Source: SIG588 sp045599305 (GTDB lineage: Bacteria > Bacillota > Clostridia > Oscillospirales > Acutalibacteraceae). From it: a stretch of DNA of 41,831 nt. The DNA lies in contig JAZRVU010000111.1 in the NCBI GenBank assembly GCA_045599305.1, positions 1-41,831 of the forward strand, written 5' to 3'. The translations under genes and the position numbers were made by a program. This document shows, piece by piece, positions 7,464 through 15,647 of the stretch (position 1 is its first letter; each line of letters opens with the position of its first letter). The notes below the pieces were generated by a model that worked only from the letters and a program-made list of their open reading frames with translations, was not told the origin of the DNA and ran no database searches.

Positions 7464-8840
7464 TCATCCTTTCAGTTCGTTCACCAGACGTTTGAAGTGG
7501 TGACCGCGTTCTTCAAAATTTTTATACATATCAAAGCTGGCACTTGCCGGCGACAGGAACACGATATCCCCCTCTGTGGCCAGTTTCCGGGCAGCCACCA
7601 CAGCCTCTTCCATGGAAGCCACCCGGCAGATCGGCAGATCGCTGTGCGCACGGATAGCCGCTTCGATCTTGTCGGCTGTCGCCCCCAGCAGCACGGCCGC
7701 TTTCACCGTGTCGGCCGCCGCCTCGCCAAGCGGGTCATACGGGATGTGCTTATCATAACCGCCGGCGATCAGTATGACCTTGCGGTCAAAGGCGCGCAGA
7801 CCCGCAATGGTGCGGGACGGGCTGGAGCCGATGGAGTCGTTATACCAGCGCACGCCGTCCAGTGTGCGTACCCATTCGCAGCGGTGCTCCACGCCGCCGA
7901 ACTCTTTGGCGAAGGCGGCGATCGTTTCGGGCGGCACCTCGCCCCACAGCGCGGCAATGGCTGCGAGATAGTTTTCCACATTGTGCACGCCGGGGATGCG
8001 GATATCCGCCGCCGCCACGACAGGGGTCTCCGCCCCGTTCGCTACCGCACAGAGGACGCCGTCCTCCCGCAGGAACGCGCCGTTTTCAAGCGGTGCTTTA
8101 CGGGAAAAGCCGCGCACCTCGGCCGCAAGGCCTGCGGCAAAACCGGCGGTCACCTCGTTGTCGAAATTGAGGATCGCTCGGTCGCCCGCCTTTTGCCATG
8201 CCACCAAATTGCGCTTGGCTTCGATGTATTCCGCCATGTCGGTGTGCCAGTCCAGATGGTTGGGTGCCACGTTGGTGACCACCGCCACATGAGGACTCTG
8301 TGTCATGCCGGTGAGCTGAAAACTGGAAAGTTCCACCACGGCGGCATCCCCCGCCTGCACCTCATGGATAAAGGGAAGCAGCGCCCGGCCGATATTGCCG
8401 CCCAGCCACACGCGGCGGCCGGTACGCTCCAGCAGACGGGCGATGATGGTGGTGGTCGTCGTCTTGCCGTCCGGGCCGGTCACCGCATAGATCGGTGCCG
8501 GGCAAAGCGAAAAGAACAGTTCCATTTCCGAGGTCACGGTGATCCCGCGGCGGCGCGCCTCCTCGAATTCCGGGAGGTACGGCTTCATACCCGGGGTGCG
8601 CAGGATCAGGTCGGCATCCAGTTCGCGAAGATACCCGTCACCCAGCCGCAGCGCGGCACCGGCGGCCTCCAGTTCGGCGGCGGTGTCACCAAGCTGCTCG
8701 CGCGTACGGCGATCGCAGGCCGTCACAACGGCCCCCGCCTTCAGGAACTGACGGATCACCGGTGTGTTGTTGATACCGATACCGCATATCACGACCCGCT
8801 TGCCGCGGATATTTTCAAAAAACTCCTGTACCTTGGTCAT
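7464..8840 (-). CDS. murD: MurD, UDP-N-acetylmuramoyl-L-alanine--D-glutamate ligase
   Basis: MurD adds D-glutamate to UDP-MurNAc-L-Ala in cytosolic peptidoglycan precursor synthesis. The 458-residue protein has the N-terminal Rossmann motif VVICGIGINN, the ATP P-loop YAVTGPDGKTTTT (residues about 119-130), central NHLDWH, YNDSIGSSPS and the C-terminal AGGYDK and LSPASASFDMYKNFEERG signatures. The P-loop has Asp where many Mur ligases have Asn (GTNGKTT); I recall this form from other Clostridia. It heads a five-gene operon and lies outside a division/cell-wall cluster. Confidence 0.95.
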   Translation of the reverse strand: MTKVQEFFENIRGKRVVICGIGINNTPVIRQFLKAGAVVTACDRRTREQLGDTAAELEAAGAALRLGDGYLRELDADLILRTPGMKPYLPEFEEARRRGITVTSEMELFFSLCPAPIYAVTGPDGKTTTTTIIARLLERTGRRVWLGGNIGRALLPFIHEVQAGDAAVVELSSFQLTGMTQSPHVAVVTNVAPNHLDWHTDMAEYIEAKRNLVAWQKAGDRAILNFDNEVTAGFAAGLAAEVRGFSRKAPLENGAFLREDGVLCAVANGAETPVVAAADIRIPGVHNVENYLAAIAALWGEVPPETIAAFAKEFGGVEHRCEWVRTLDGVRWYNDSIGSSPSRTIAGLRAFDRKVILIAGGYDKHIPYDPLGEAAADTVKAAVLLGATADKIEAAIRAHSDLPICRVASMEEAVVAARKLATEGDIVFLSPASASFDMYKNFEERGHHFKRLVNELKG

Positions 8841-8900
8841 GCCCCAAGCCCCCGTTCAAAAAAATTCAAAAAATATATGAGAAATATTCATGCTTTTTGT

Positions 8901-8929
8901 ATTATACTGTGAATGCGGTCAAATAGCAA
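8901..8929 (-). promoter_or_regulatory. Promoter of the murD-M42-M42-GNAT-ynbB operon
   Basis: On the minus strand TTGCTA (8924-8929), 17 bp and TATAAT (8901-8906). It diverges from the promoter at 8981-9009; the two are about 50 bp apart. Confidence 0.78.
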
Positions 8930-8980
8930 CCCACCGCGAAGCGGAAATTTTAAATTTTCTATAAATATTGGCAAATTCGG

Positions 8981-9009
8981 TTGAAACTTATCAAAAAAAG
9001 CAGTATAGT
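8981..9009 (+). promoter_or_regulatory. Promoter of the zinc-ribbon membrane protein gene
   Basis: TTGAAA (8981-8986), a 17-bp spacer and TATAGT (9004-9009) precede the gene by about 40 bases. Confidence 0.75.
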
Positions 9010-9050
9010 TAAGGCATATACCCACCTTACTTTTGAAAGGTCGCGTGAAG

Positions 9051-9995
9051 ATGTTTTTCTACGAAGGGCAAAACTGCCCCGTGTGCGGGATGCGATTCGC
9101 CGAAACGGACGATATCGTCACCTGCCCGGTGTGCGGCGCGCCGCATCACCGTTCCTGCTGGCAGAAGGACGGCCATTGCCATTTTGAGAGTGCCCACGGC
9201 ACCGACCGGCAATGGCAGCGTGTCCCGCCGCCGGAGGAGACGGAGGAGTCTCCCCTACGCAACCGGTGCCCGAACTGCGGCACCGATAATCCGGAGCATG
9301 CGGAATTCTGCAGTCGGTGCGGCAGGTCGCTGAATGTGGGAGAATGGTCTGCCGGTGAGCAACCCCCGCAATACGGACAGAGCGCCCCCTATCACGAATA
9401 CACGCCTTTTCGCATGGCATTTGATCCGCTCGGCGGTGTTTCACGCGATGAGATGTTCGAAGACGTTTCGGCTGAAGAACTGGCGATCTGTGTGGGCTCG
9501 AATACCACCTACTATCTCCCCCGTTTCTGTCAGATGAAGGAAGGCCGCAGTGTACGGTGGAATTGGGCGGCGTTTCTCATCACGCCGTATTGGCTCCTTT
9601 ACCGCAAGCAATACGTGGCCGGCACGCTCGTCAGCCTGTTCTACCTGTTGTTCGATCTGCTCGTCAACGCCATATTCGGCATCAGCGGCGTTTCCGGCAC
9701 CGAAATGAATTACGAAAAAGCCGCCGCATTGGCTTATGAAGCCGGATTCGGCCCGATCCTTTTGCTGCTCTGCCTGGCCATGATCGTCCTGTGCTTCGGC
9801 TTCGGCCTGTTCGGCACCCGGCTGTATATGCATTCCTGTCTGAAAAAGGTGCGCCGCATCCGCGAAGCCGACCCGGCAGATTACCGGCAGACCCTGCGGC
9901 ACGACGGCGGTGTCTCCTTTATCTGGGGTGCGTTGGCCTATTTCTCCCTGTCTATTCTCTCATCCTTGCTCGGCACATTTCTTCTGCTGCTATAA
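9051..9995 (+). CDS. RING-like and zinc-ribbon membrane protein (DUF2628-like)
   Basis: A 314-residue protein. The first 40 residues form a RING/zinc-finger-like unit (CPVCGMRF...DIVTCPVCGAPHHRSCW), followed near residue 75 by a zinc ribbon (CPNCGTDN...FCSRCGRSL). The second half matches a DUF2628-like region: RFCQMKEGRSVRWNWAAFLITPYWLLYRKQY, then three or four hydrophobic helices, the last at the C-terminus. Such proteins are common and uncharacterised in Clostridia. Three in-frame starts exist: TTG 9033, GTG 9045 and ATG 9051. I chose ATG with AAAGG ten bases upstream, although GTG is possible. Confidence 0.75.
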   Translation: MFFYEGQNCPVCGMRFAETDDIVTCPVCGAPHHRSCWQKDGHCHFESAHGTDRQWQRVPPPEETEESPLRNRCPNCGTDNPEHAEFCSRCGRSLNVGEWSAGEQPPQYGQSAPYHEYTPFRMAFDPLGGVSRDEMFEDVSAEELAICVGSNTTYYLPRFCQMKEGRSVRWNWAAFLITPYWLLYRKQYVAGTLVSLFYLLFDLLVNAIFGISGVSGTEMNYEKAAALAYEAGFGPILLLLCLAMIVLCFGFGLFGTRLYMHSCLKKVRRIREADPADYRQTLRHDGGVSFIWGALAYFSLSILSSLLGTFLLLL

Positions 9996-10001
9996 TGTCA
10001 T

Positions 10002-10055
10002 ATCTCCCTCCCGTTTTGTCATAGTATCCACTGAACACCAAAACAGGAGGGAGAT
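10002..10055. promoter_or_regulatory. Long inverted repeat covering the tspO ribosome binding site
   Basis: A 17-base arm at 10002-10018 pairs with 10039-10055 at 16 of 17 positions, around a 20-base loop. The right arm contains GGAGGGAGA, the ribosome binding site of the TspO gene. It could be a translation-controlling hairpin, or a terminator-like structure after the preceding gene, but no T-run follows. Confidence 0.6.
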
Positions 10056-10061
10056 CTTATA

Positions 10062-10538
10062 TTGAAAAGCAGTAAAAAGCGTCCATGGCTGCCGTGGCTC
10101 ATATTCGTTGGCATCGCGCTGCTGGCGGGCGGTATCGGTGCCCTGCTCGGCGGCGGATTTACCGCCAACGAAGGCTTGAACGCCCCGCCACTGGCACCGC
10201 CCGCCTGGCTGTTTCCGATCGTCTGGACGCTCCTCTACATCGCCATGGGGACCGCCGCATGGCTCGTCTGGCGCAGCGGTGACATCGACCGGGAACAGAG
10301 CCTGCGCCTCTACCGGCTGCAGCTGGCCGTCAACGTACTGTGGACGCTTTGGTATTTCAGGCTGGAATGGCGTCTGTTCGCTTTCTTCTGGGTACTGCTG
10401 CTGATCGCGCTCGTCGCCCTTACCATCCGCCGTTTCAGCCGCCACTCCGCAGCGGCAGGCCGGCTGCTCATTCCCTATCTTCTGTGGCTTTGCTTCGCGG
10501 CGTATTTAAACCTCGGGTACTATGTATTGAATATGTGA
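10062..10538 (+). CDS. tspO: TspO/MBR family protein
   Basis: TspO is a five-helix membrane protein that binds porphyrins and cholesterol-like ligands and is often stress linked. The 158-residue protein has the PPLAPPAWLFPIVWTLLYIAMG segment, the Trp-rich third and fourth helices (NVLWTLWYF), and the C-terminal AYLNLGYYVLN. The start is TTG (LKSSKKR), placed seven bases after GGAGGGAGA. That site lies in a long hairpin, so translation may be controlled. It is followed by its own terminator. Confidence 0.9.
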   Translation: MKSSKKRPWLPWLIFVGIALLAGGIGALLGGGFTANEGLNAPPLAPPAWLFPIVWTLLYIAMGTAAWLVWRSGDIDREQSLRLYRLQLAVNVLWTLWYFRLEWRLFAFFWVLLLIALVALTIRRFSRHSAAAGRLLIPYLLWLCFAAYLNLGYYVLNM

Positions 10539-10550
10539 GTATGTATAAAC

Positions 10551-10580
10551 AAAAGACGCAGCACATGCTGCGTCTTTTTT
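10551..10580. terminator. Bidirectional terminator between tspO and the lipoprotein gene
   Basis: AAAAGACGCAGCA and TGCTGCGTCTTTTTT form a perfect stem with a two-base spacer in the loop (10551-10580). It serves the two convergent genes; the lipoprotein stop codon lies in the T-run. Confidence 0.92.
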
Positions 10581-11085
10581 ACAGTCTCTCCACTACCAGT
10601 GCGGCCATCTGCCGGGCGGCCAGCAGCCGGTCTTCGTCCTGCATGGTGTCGGACACCACGTTCATCGACATGACCCACTTGCCGCTGCACACGAACAGTT
10701 CACCCGAGGAAGCGCACCAGAAGGCGCGGTCGCCCAGATTGGGGGCATCGGTCAGTTCACCGTCCGCAAATTGTGTACAAAGTGCATCCATATATGCCGC
10801 GGCACCGACTGTGGGCTCCTCCAGCAGCAGCGTGACCTGCACGGAATAGTCTTCTGTGGCAAAACAGAGAGCGGTGCCGTCGCTCTGCAGCACACCGTTT
10901 CCCACCGGGGTACCCACCGCTTCGGAGACCTCCGCCGCCGAAAGCAGAGCGGCCAGATCCCGCACCTGCGGTATGCTGGGCTCCCACTGCGGCTGATCGT
11001 CCTGCGGCTTTTCCGCCCCACCGGCGCAGCCGCACAGGCCGACCGTCAGCACTGCCGCCAAGATCCATAGCCATACCCGCCTCAT
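10579..11085 (-). CDS. Lipoprotein of unknown function
   Basis: A 168-residue secreted lipoprotein. The N-terminus MRRVWLWILAAVLTVGLCGCAGG is a signal peptide with a lipobox (LCGC, modified Cys20), followed by an acidic, proline-rich linker. The rest looks like one compact alpha/beta domain with the segments LSAAEVSEAVGTPVGNG, DYSVQVTLLLEEPT and CASSGELFVCSGKWVMSM. I do not recognise a family. It is transcribed alone, ends at a bidirectional terminator, and has an extended -10 promoter upstream. Confidence 0.75.
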   Translation of the reverse strand: MRRVWLWILAAVLTVGLCGCAGGAEKPQDDQPQWEPSIPQVRDLAALLSAAEVSEAVGTPVGNGVLQSDGTALCFATEDYSVQVTLLLEEPTVGAAAYMDALCTQFADGELTDAPNLGDRAFWCASSGELFVCSGKWVMSMNVVSDTMQDEDRLLAARQMAALVVERL

Positions 11086-11119
11086 ACGATCACATCCTGT
11101 TCGTCAGATTACGGGAATA

Positions 11120-11125
11120 TTATAA
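11120..11125 (-). promoter_or_regulatory. Extended -10 promoter of the lipoprotein gene
   Basis: The minus strand reads TGTTATAAT, an extended -10 element with TATAAT at 11120-11125. No good -35 box is visible; the upstream DNA is A/T tracts. Confidence 0.55.
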
Positions 11126-11169
11126 CATACATTTTTTGAAAAGAAAAGAAAAACTTTTTACCCGTGGGG

Positions 11170-11198
11170 TTGCCGTACAGGCGAAAATATGATAAAAT
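11170..11198 (+). promoter_or_regulatory. Promoter of the DUF4364-cca-radical SAM operon
   Basis: TTGCCG (11170-11175), 17 bp and TAAAAT (11193-11198), about 30 bases before the first gene. Confidence 0.68.
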
Positions 11199-11229
11199 AG
11201 AAATATACTGAACAAAGCAGGTGATCCGT

Positions 11230-11826
11230 ATGCCTATGAATGGATTTTCTGCCGGTGTGGAGCCGGGCGGCCTTTATCAAATGGCCGATATACAGTTGCT
11301 TTTATGTTATGTGCTCTGCAAAATCAAAGAACCCATGCCCCGTGCCATACTGATGGACGTGGTCGTGGGAAACGGCATGGCCAACTTCTTTGAGACGACC
11401 GAGGCCTTGGAGGCGCTGCTCACTGTCGGCAGCGTGACGCAGGGCGAAGATACCGAACAGCTTCTGACGCTTTCCGAAATCGGGCGCTCGGCAGTGGAAA
11501 TGCTGCATGGCAGTCTACCCCGCACCCTGCGGGAGCGCTCTGTGGAAATCGCGGCACGCGCCATGACCCGCCGCCGCAACGAACGAGACAGCGAGATCAC
11601 CGTGACCGACCTGCCGCACGGCTGCAATATCACCTTCACCATTCGGGATGTAGACGCCCCGCTGATGTCGCTGACGCTGAAGGTCGCCGACCGCGCGCAG
11701 GCCGACCTGCTGCGCGAGCACTTTCTGGATTCCTCCGATCTGCTGTACCGCAGTGTGATCTCCCTTCTGACCGGCCGCGCCGATACGAGCGAAGAGGACG
11801 GGCAAACCGTCATCCGTCTGCCGTGA
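11230..11826 (+). CDS. DUF4364-like protein
   Basis: This 198-residue protein is similar to the DUF4364 family of Clostridia, whose N-terminal part resembles a winged-helix fold: QMADIQLLLCYVLCKIKEPMPRAILMDVVVGNGMANFFETTEALEAL. The C-terminal half (DVDAPLMSLTLKVADRAQADLLREHF) is beta-rich. A DNA-binding role is possible but not shown. I chose ATG (MPMNGF) with AGGTGA five bases upstream; a GTG three codons earlier is in frame. Its stop overlaps the next gene's GTG by four bases, so it is coupled to the CCA-adding enzyme. Confidence 0.68.
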   Translation: MPMNGFSAGVEPGGLYQMADIQLLLCYVLCKIKEPMPRAILMDVVVGNGMANFFETTEALEALLTVGSVTQGEDTEQLLTLSEIGRSAVEMLHGSLPRTLRERSVEIAARAMTRRRNERDSEITVTDLPHGCNITFTIRDVDAPLMSLTLKVADRAQADLLREHFLDSSDLLYRSVISLLTGRADTSEEDGQTVIRLP

Positions 11827-13172
11827 GCGGGCCGATCATGCTCCCGGCACCGGTCGCCTCTTTGCTGGAGCGACTGCACGCGGCAGGACACAAAGCCTAT
11901 GTGGTGGGCGGCTGCGTGCGGGACAGTCTGCGCGGTGCCGTGCCCGCCGACTGGGATATCACCACCTCGGCACGCCCCGAAGAAGTACTGCATATTTTTG
12001 CCGATCGGCCCGTCTACACGGTCGGGCAGCGGCACGGCACGATCGCCGTCGGCTGCGAGGAACGGTATGTGGAGGTGACCACCTTCCGCACGGAAGGGCA
12101 ATACACCGATCGCCGCCGTCCGGACAAGATATGCTTCGTCAATGATGTCACCGAAGATCTGGCGCGGCGGGATTTCACCGTGAACGCCATGGCCTGGAAC
12201 GCACAGGAAGGGCTGATCGACCCGTTCGGCGGGCAGTGTGACCTGCAAAACTGCACACTGCGCTGCGTGGGTGATCCGGACAAACGCTTTGGCGAAGATG
12301 CCCTGCGCATTCTGCGCGGATTGCGTTTTGCCGCCACGCTCGGGTTTTCATTGGAGCGGAACACGTCCGATGCTATTTTCAGGTGTAAAGCACTTTTACA
12401 TGACATTTCCGCGGAACGGATAGCCGACGAATGCAGCCGCCTTCTCTGCGGCGATCATGCGGCCGATATATTGAACACGTACCGTGATGTGATCGCGGTC
12501 GTACTGCCGGAACTTGTACCCACATTTGATTTTGACCAAAAGAACCCGCATCACCGGTATGATGTCTACACCCATTCCCTGCAGACTCTTCAGCACGTGC
12601 CGGCAGAGCGCGTTCTTCGTTGGGCTGCGCTGCTGCACGATATCGGCAAACCCGCCTGCTTCGTCACGGATGAAAACGGCGTCGGCCATTTTCCCGATCA
12701 TGCGGCTGTCGGCGCGCCGATCGCGCAGGCGGTGATGCAGCGGCTCAAATTTGATTCCGACTCTGCCCGAAAAGTAGAGCAACTTGTCAGGCTGCACGGC
12801 CAGCCGATCTTGCCCGATGAGCCGGTGCTCAAACGCCTGCTGGGGAAAATCGGTGAAGAACAGGTGCGGCGCCTCATTGCCCTGCAAATAGCCGATACTC
12901 TGGCTTTAGCCCCCGCCTTTTTCGGACGCGTATCCGTATCGGAGCAGGCAGAAACGATGCTGGATGAGATCGTGAAAAGCAGTGACTGTTTTTCTTTGAA
13001 AGATCTTGCTGTAAAGGGATATGACCTTATAGCAGCAGGGATGGCTCCCGGCCCGGTGATCGGCACCACCCTGCAGCAGCTGCTGGAGGATGTGATCACC
13101 GGCCGCTGTCCGAACGAACGGGAAGCGCTGCTTGGCCGAATTCGTGAAATGAAAAAGGAGGAAGGGCTGTGA
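11823..13172 (+). CDS. cca: CCA tRNA nucleotidyltransferase with HD domain
   Basis: The enzyme adds CCA to, or repairs, tRNA 3' ends. The 449-residue protein has class II nucleotidyltransferase motifs: YVVGGCVRDSLRG (residues about 27-38), the catalytic ADWDIT aspartates at 43 and 45, RRDFTVNAMAWN and the flexible RFGEDALRILRGLRFA. A C-terminal HD phosphohydrolase domain follows (HSLQTL, LLHDIGKP, FPDHAAVGA). The start is GTG, overlapping the upstream stop by four bases with no ribosome binding site of its own; an ATG five codons later is the alternative. The downstream gene overlaps its stop in the same way. Confidence 0.93.
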   Translation: MSGPIMLPAPVASLLERLHAAGHKAYVVGGCVRDSLRGAVPADWDITTSARPEEVLHIFADRPVYTVGQRHGTIAVGCEERYVEVTTFRTEGQYTDRRRPDKICFVNDVTEDLARRDFTVNAMAWNAQEGLIDPFGGQCDLQNCTLRCVGDPDKRFGEDALRILRGLRFAATLGFSLERNTSDAIFRCKALLHDISAERIADECSRLLCGDHAADILNTYRDVIAVVLPELVPTFDFDQKNPHHRYDVYTHSLQTLQHVPAERVLRWAALLHDIGKPACFVTDENGVGHFPDHAAVGAPIAQAVMQRLKFDSDSARKVEQLVRLHGQPILPDEPVLKRLLGKIGEEQVRRLIALQIADTLALAPAFFGRVSVSEQAETMLDEIVKSSDCFSLKDLAVKGYDLIAAGMAPGPVIGTTLQQLLEDVITGRCPNEREALLGRIREMKKEEGL

Positions 13173-14047
13173 GCGCCTGTGCCCTTTGCCCACGCCGCTG
13201 CGATGCCGACCGGGAAAGCGGCGTGCTCGGTGAATGCGGTGCCCCGGCAACGGCCCGTCTGGCCCGTGCGGCCCTGCACTTTGGTGAAGAGCCGTGTATC
13301 AGCGGTACACGCGGATCGGGCACGGTGTTTTTTTCGGGCTGTCCGCTTCATTGCCGCTTTTGTCAGAACAACGAGATCAGCCAGAATCTCTACGGCAAAG
13401 ATATCACGCCGGGCAGATTGGCCGATATTTTCAAGGAACTGGAGCAGCAGGGTGCCCACAATATCAATCTGGTGTCCCCCACGCCATTCGTTCCCACCAT
13501 ACTGAAAGCAGTTGAACTTTACAGGCCGGCGGTGCCGCTACTTTACAACACCGGCGGCTATGAGCGTGTGGAAACGCTGCGCGCACTGGACGGTGTGGTG
13601 GATATTTATCTGCCTGATTTAAAATACACAGACAATACGCTTGCCGCACAACTTTCCGGTGTGCCGGATTATTTCCAGTATGCCTCTGCCGCCATTCTGG
13701 AAATGGCACGGCAGACAGGCCCCGTGCTGCTGGATGAAGACGGCATGGCGATACGCGGCACCATGGTACGGCATCTGGTACTGCCGGGGATCACCCGCTC
13801 CAGCTTGCAGGTGATCGACTGGTTGGCCGAAAATCTGCCGAAAGGCTGCTTTGTCAGTTTGATGTTTCAGTACACGCCTCTGCGTGACATCGCGGGATTT
13901 CCCACCCTTTCACGCCGGCTGACGCGGCGGGAGCGGGAAAAAGTATGGGACTACCTGCTGAAACGTCAACTGACCGACGGATATGTGCAGGATGCGGCCA
14001 GCGCCTCGGCAGTTTTTATCCCGGAATTTGATCTGACAGGCGTGTAA
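13169..14047 (+). CDS. PflA-like radical SAM protein
   Basis: This 292-residue radical SAM enzyme is of the COG1313/PflX type, related to pyruvate formate-lyase activating enzymes. The cluster motif is SGCPLHCRFCQN (Cys-x3-Cys-x2-Cys, residues about 58-65). An N-terminal set of extra cysteines (ACALCPRRCDAD, GECGA) suggests a second metal site. The SPTPFVPTI, YNTGGYE and LPDLKY segments fit the barrel. The activated partner is unknown. The start is GTG with GGAGGAAGG upstream, overlapping the cca stop by four bases. Confidence 0.87.
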   Translation: MSACALCPRRCDADRESGVLGECGAPATARLARAALHFGEEPCISGTRGSGTVFFSGCPLHCRFCQNNEISQNLYGKDITPGRLADIFKELEQQGAHNINLVSPTPFVPTILKAVELYRPAVPLLYNTGGYERVETLRALDGVVDIYLPDLKYTDNTLAAQLSGVPDYFQYASAAILEMARQTGPVLLDEDGMAIRGTMVRHLVLPGITRSSLQVIDWLAENLPKGCFVSLMFQYTPLRDIAGFPTLSRRLTRREREKVWDYLLKRQLTDGYVQDAASASAVFIPEFDLTGV

Positions 14048-14051
14048 ATAC

Positions 14052-14080
14052 TTGCTTTTTCAGTGAAAATCGTATATACT
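14052..14080 (+). promoter_or_regulatory. Promoter of the membrane-protein gene
   Basis: TTGCTT (14052-14057), 17 bp and TATACT (14075-14080), starting a few bases after the previous stop codon. Confidence 0.72.
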
Positions 14081-14119
14081 GTAGTATGATCTGTGACGCT
14101 TGACCAACGGAGGGATCAC

Positions 14120-14848
14120 ATGAAAAACAAATTAAAAAATCCGCTGCAAAACATGAAGATCCAGGATGAAAACCGCTTCTATTTTGTGCTGCAGTTGGTG
14201 TTTGCCGCTGCACAGATCCTTTTGTTCTATGTGGCGGTGGCAGAGAAAAATCTGCTGCAGGCCGGCATCATCATTTTTGCCGTATTCGGTGCCGGTATGA
14301 TGCTGTTGGCCGGAAAATGCTGGCAAAGCCGGGCTGCCCGCGGATTCGGGCGCGTTTTTTCCGGCGTTGTCATCGCTTTTTTGCTGGTAGTTTCCGTGGC
14401 GGTCGCGCTTTCGACCGGCGTGTGGGAGCCTTTGGGCACCACGACGATCGACCGTCCGTTTTCCGACTACCTTGGCCAGATCGCGGCCAATCTCTGTCTG
14501 TACATTCAGCCGATCGCGCTGCTGCTCTTCCCCACCTATGCCATTGCCACACGCCGCGTCCGCTTGAAATCGGACATTACGCTTTTGAAGATCAGCACGT
14601 GCCTTTTGGTCATCCTTTCCGCCATCACATGGGGGCTTTCCTATGAGGCGGCTCCGACGCGGCTGGACTACACCGCCGCACCGCTGGATATTCCCTGCCG
14701 CGTGCTGCTGATCGCCTATTTCATCTGCACGCTGGCCTCACTCTTCTCCTCTATCATACTCTATCCCGGCCTGCTGAAAGAGAAGATGGACGCTATCCGC
14801 GCCAAGCATCAGGCCGCAGACAAAACCGAAAGCAAAACGGCAGAATAA
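14120..14848 (+). CDS. Multi-pass membrane protein of unknown function
   Basis: A 242-residue integral membrane protein with about six hydrophobic helices: FYFVLQLVFAAAQILLFYVAV, AGIIIFAVFGAGMMLLAG, VFSGVVIAFLLVVSVAVAL, LCLYIQPIALLLFPTYAIA, LLKISTCLLVILSAITWGL and VLLIAYFICTLASLFSSIIL. Both ends are charged and probably cytoplasmic. I do not recognise a family. CGGAGGG precedes the chosen ATG (MKNKLKN). It has its own promoter and a terminator, so it is monocistronic. Confidence 0.72.
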   Translation: MKNKLKNPLQNMKIQDENRFYFVLQLVFAAAQILLFYVAVAEKNLLQAGIIIFAVFGAGMMLLAGKCWQSRAARGFGRVFSGVVIAFLLVVSVAVALSTGVWEPLGTTTIDRPFSDYLGQIAANLCLYIQPIALLLFPTYAIATRRVRLKSDITLLKISTCLLVILSAITWGLSYEAAPTRLDYTAAPLDIPCRVLLIAYFICTLASLFSSIILYPGLLKEKMDAIRAKHQAADKTESKTAE

Positions 14849-14849
14849 C

Positions 14850-14886
14850 AAAAAGATCGCCGGCATTTTGACGCGGCGATCTTTTT
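14850..14886. terminator. Bidirectional terminator
   Basis: AAAAAGATCGCCG (14850-14862) pairs with CGGCGATCTTTTT (14874-14886) across an 11-base loop. It serves the membrane-protein gene and the convergent XRE regulator. Confidence 0.9.
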
Positions 14887-14897
14887 CATAAGCAATA

Positions 14898-15587
14898 TTA
14901 TTTCAGACGGCTTTCGGCATTGCGCAGCAGATTGAGCAGCGAAGACGAAAACAGCGGGTATTCCTGTGCCAATGTATCCGGCACGATGACCGGCGCCTTT
15001 TCCGGTGCCAAACCTTCTTCGCCGTCCACATCGTGGCCGATGGACAATTCCGAGATCCGGGCAGCCGTCCGGCTCAATTCACCCACTATAGCCGGCTGGA
15101 ACATATAATTGGGCACCGAGAACATGGCAGCCGGGTTTTTGGGATTGGCGGAATAGAGCTGACGGAATACACTATACACAGCCAGCGACAGATACGCAGA
15201 TACTTCGGTGGTCAAGCCTTTGTTTTCCGCGTGCTGCAGCAGGTCAAAGATGATATTGATGGAGTTGACGACCAGTTTTTTGTTCAGCACGGGCAAAACG
15301 CTTCCGCGCAATTGATTGTCCTTGGCGGTCGGGTCAAATTCCGGTATCTCCTCCACGGCGATGATGGCGCCGGATTTATCGGCAGCGCGCCCCAGCAGAT
15401 AGTCGCAGGAGACGCCGTAATAATCAGCAGCCTTGACAACAAAATCCAGCCCGCATTCCCGTATTCCTTTTTCATAGTGTGAAAGCAGTGCCTGCGAGAT
15501 CTCAAGATCCTGCGCCACCTGCTTTTGACTTTTTCCGCTTTCCTTGCGCAGCAAGGTCATGATCCGCGGAAATGCGGTGTTGTTCAT
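14898..15587 (-). CDS. XRE-family transcriptional regulator
   Basis: This 229-residue protein has an N-terminal helix-turn-helix of the Xre/Cro type (residues about 10-66: IMTLLRKESGKSQKQVAQDLEISQALLSHYEKG, ending YYGVSCDYLLG). The C-terminal 150 residues are mainly helical (SINIIFDLLQHAENKGL, VSAYLSLAVYSVFRQLY), probably for dimerisation or ligand sensing. The ATG has GGAGG seven bases upstream. Its promoter carries an AAACG-N4-CGTTT palindrome between -35 and -10, suggesting autorepression. The target genes are unknown; the divergent neighbour is a histidine phosphatase. Confidence 0.85.
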   Translation of the reverse strand: MNNTAFPRIMTLLRKESGKSQKQVAQDLEISQALLSHYEKGIRECGLDFVVKAADYYGVSCDYLLGRAADKSGAIIAVEEIPEFDPTAKDNQLRGSVLPVLNKKLVVNSINIIFDLLQHAENKGLTTEVSAYLSLAVYSVFRQLYSANPKNPAAMFSVPNYMFQPAIVGELSRTAARISELSIGHDVDGEEGLAPEKAPVIVPDTLAQEYPLFSSSLLNLLRNAESRLK

Positions 15588-15647
15588 TGCCCATCCTCCG
15601 TTTGCATTCTTGCGCCGTCATCAGGGGTCTTATACGGTGCGTTAAAC

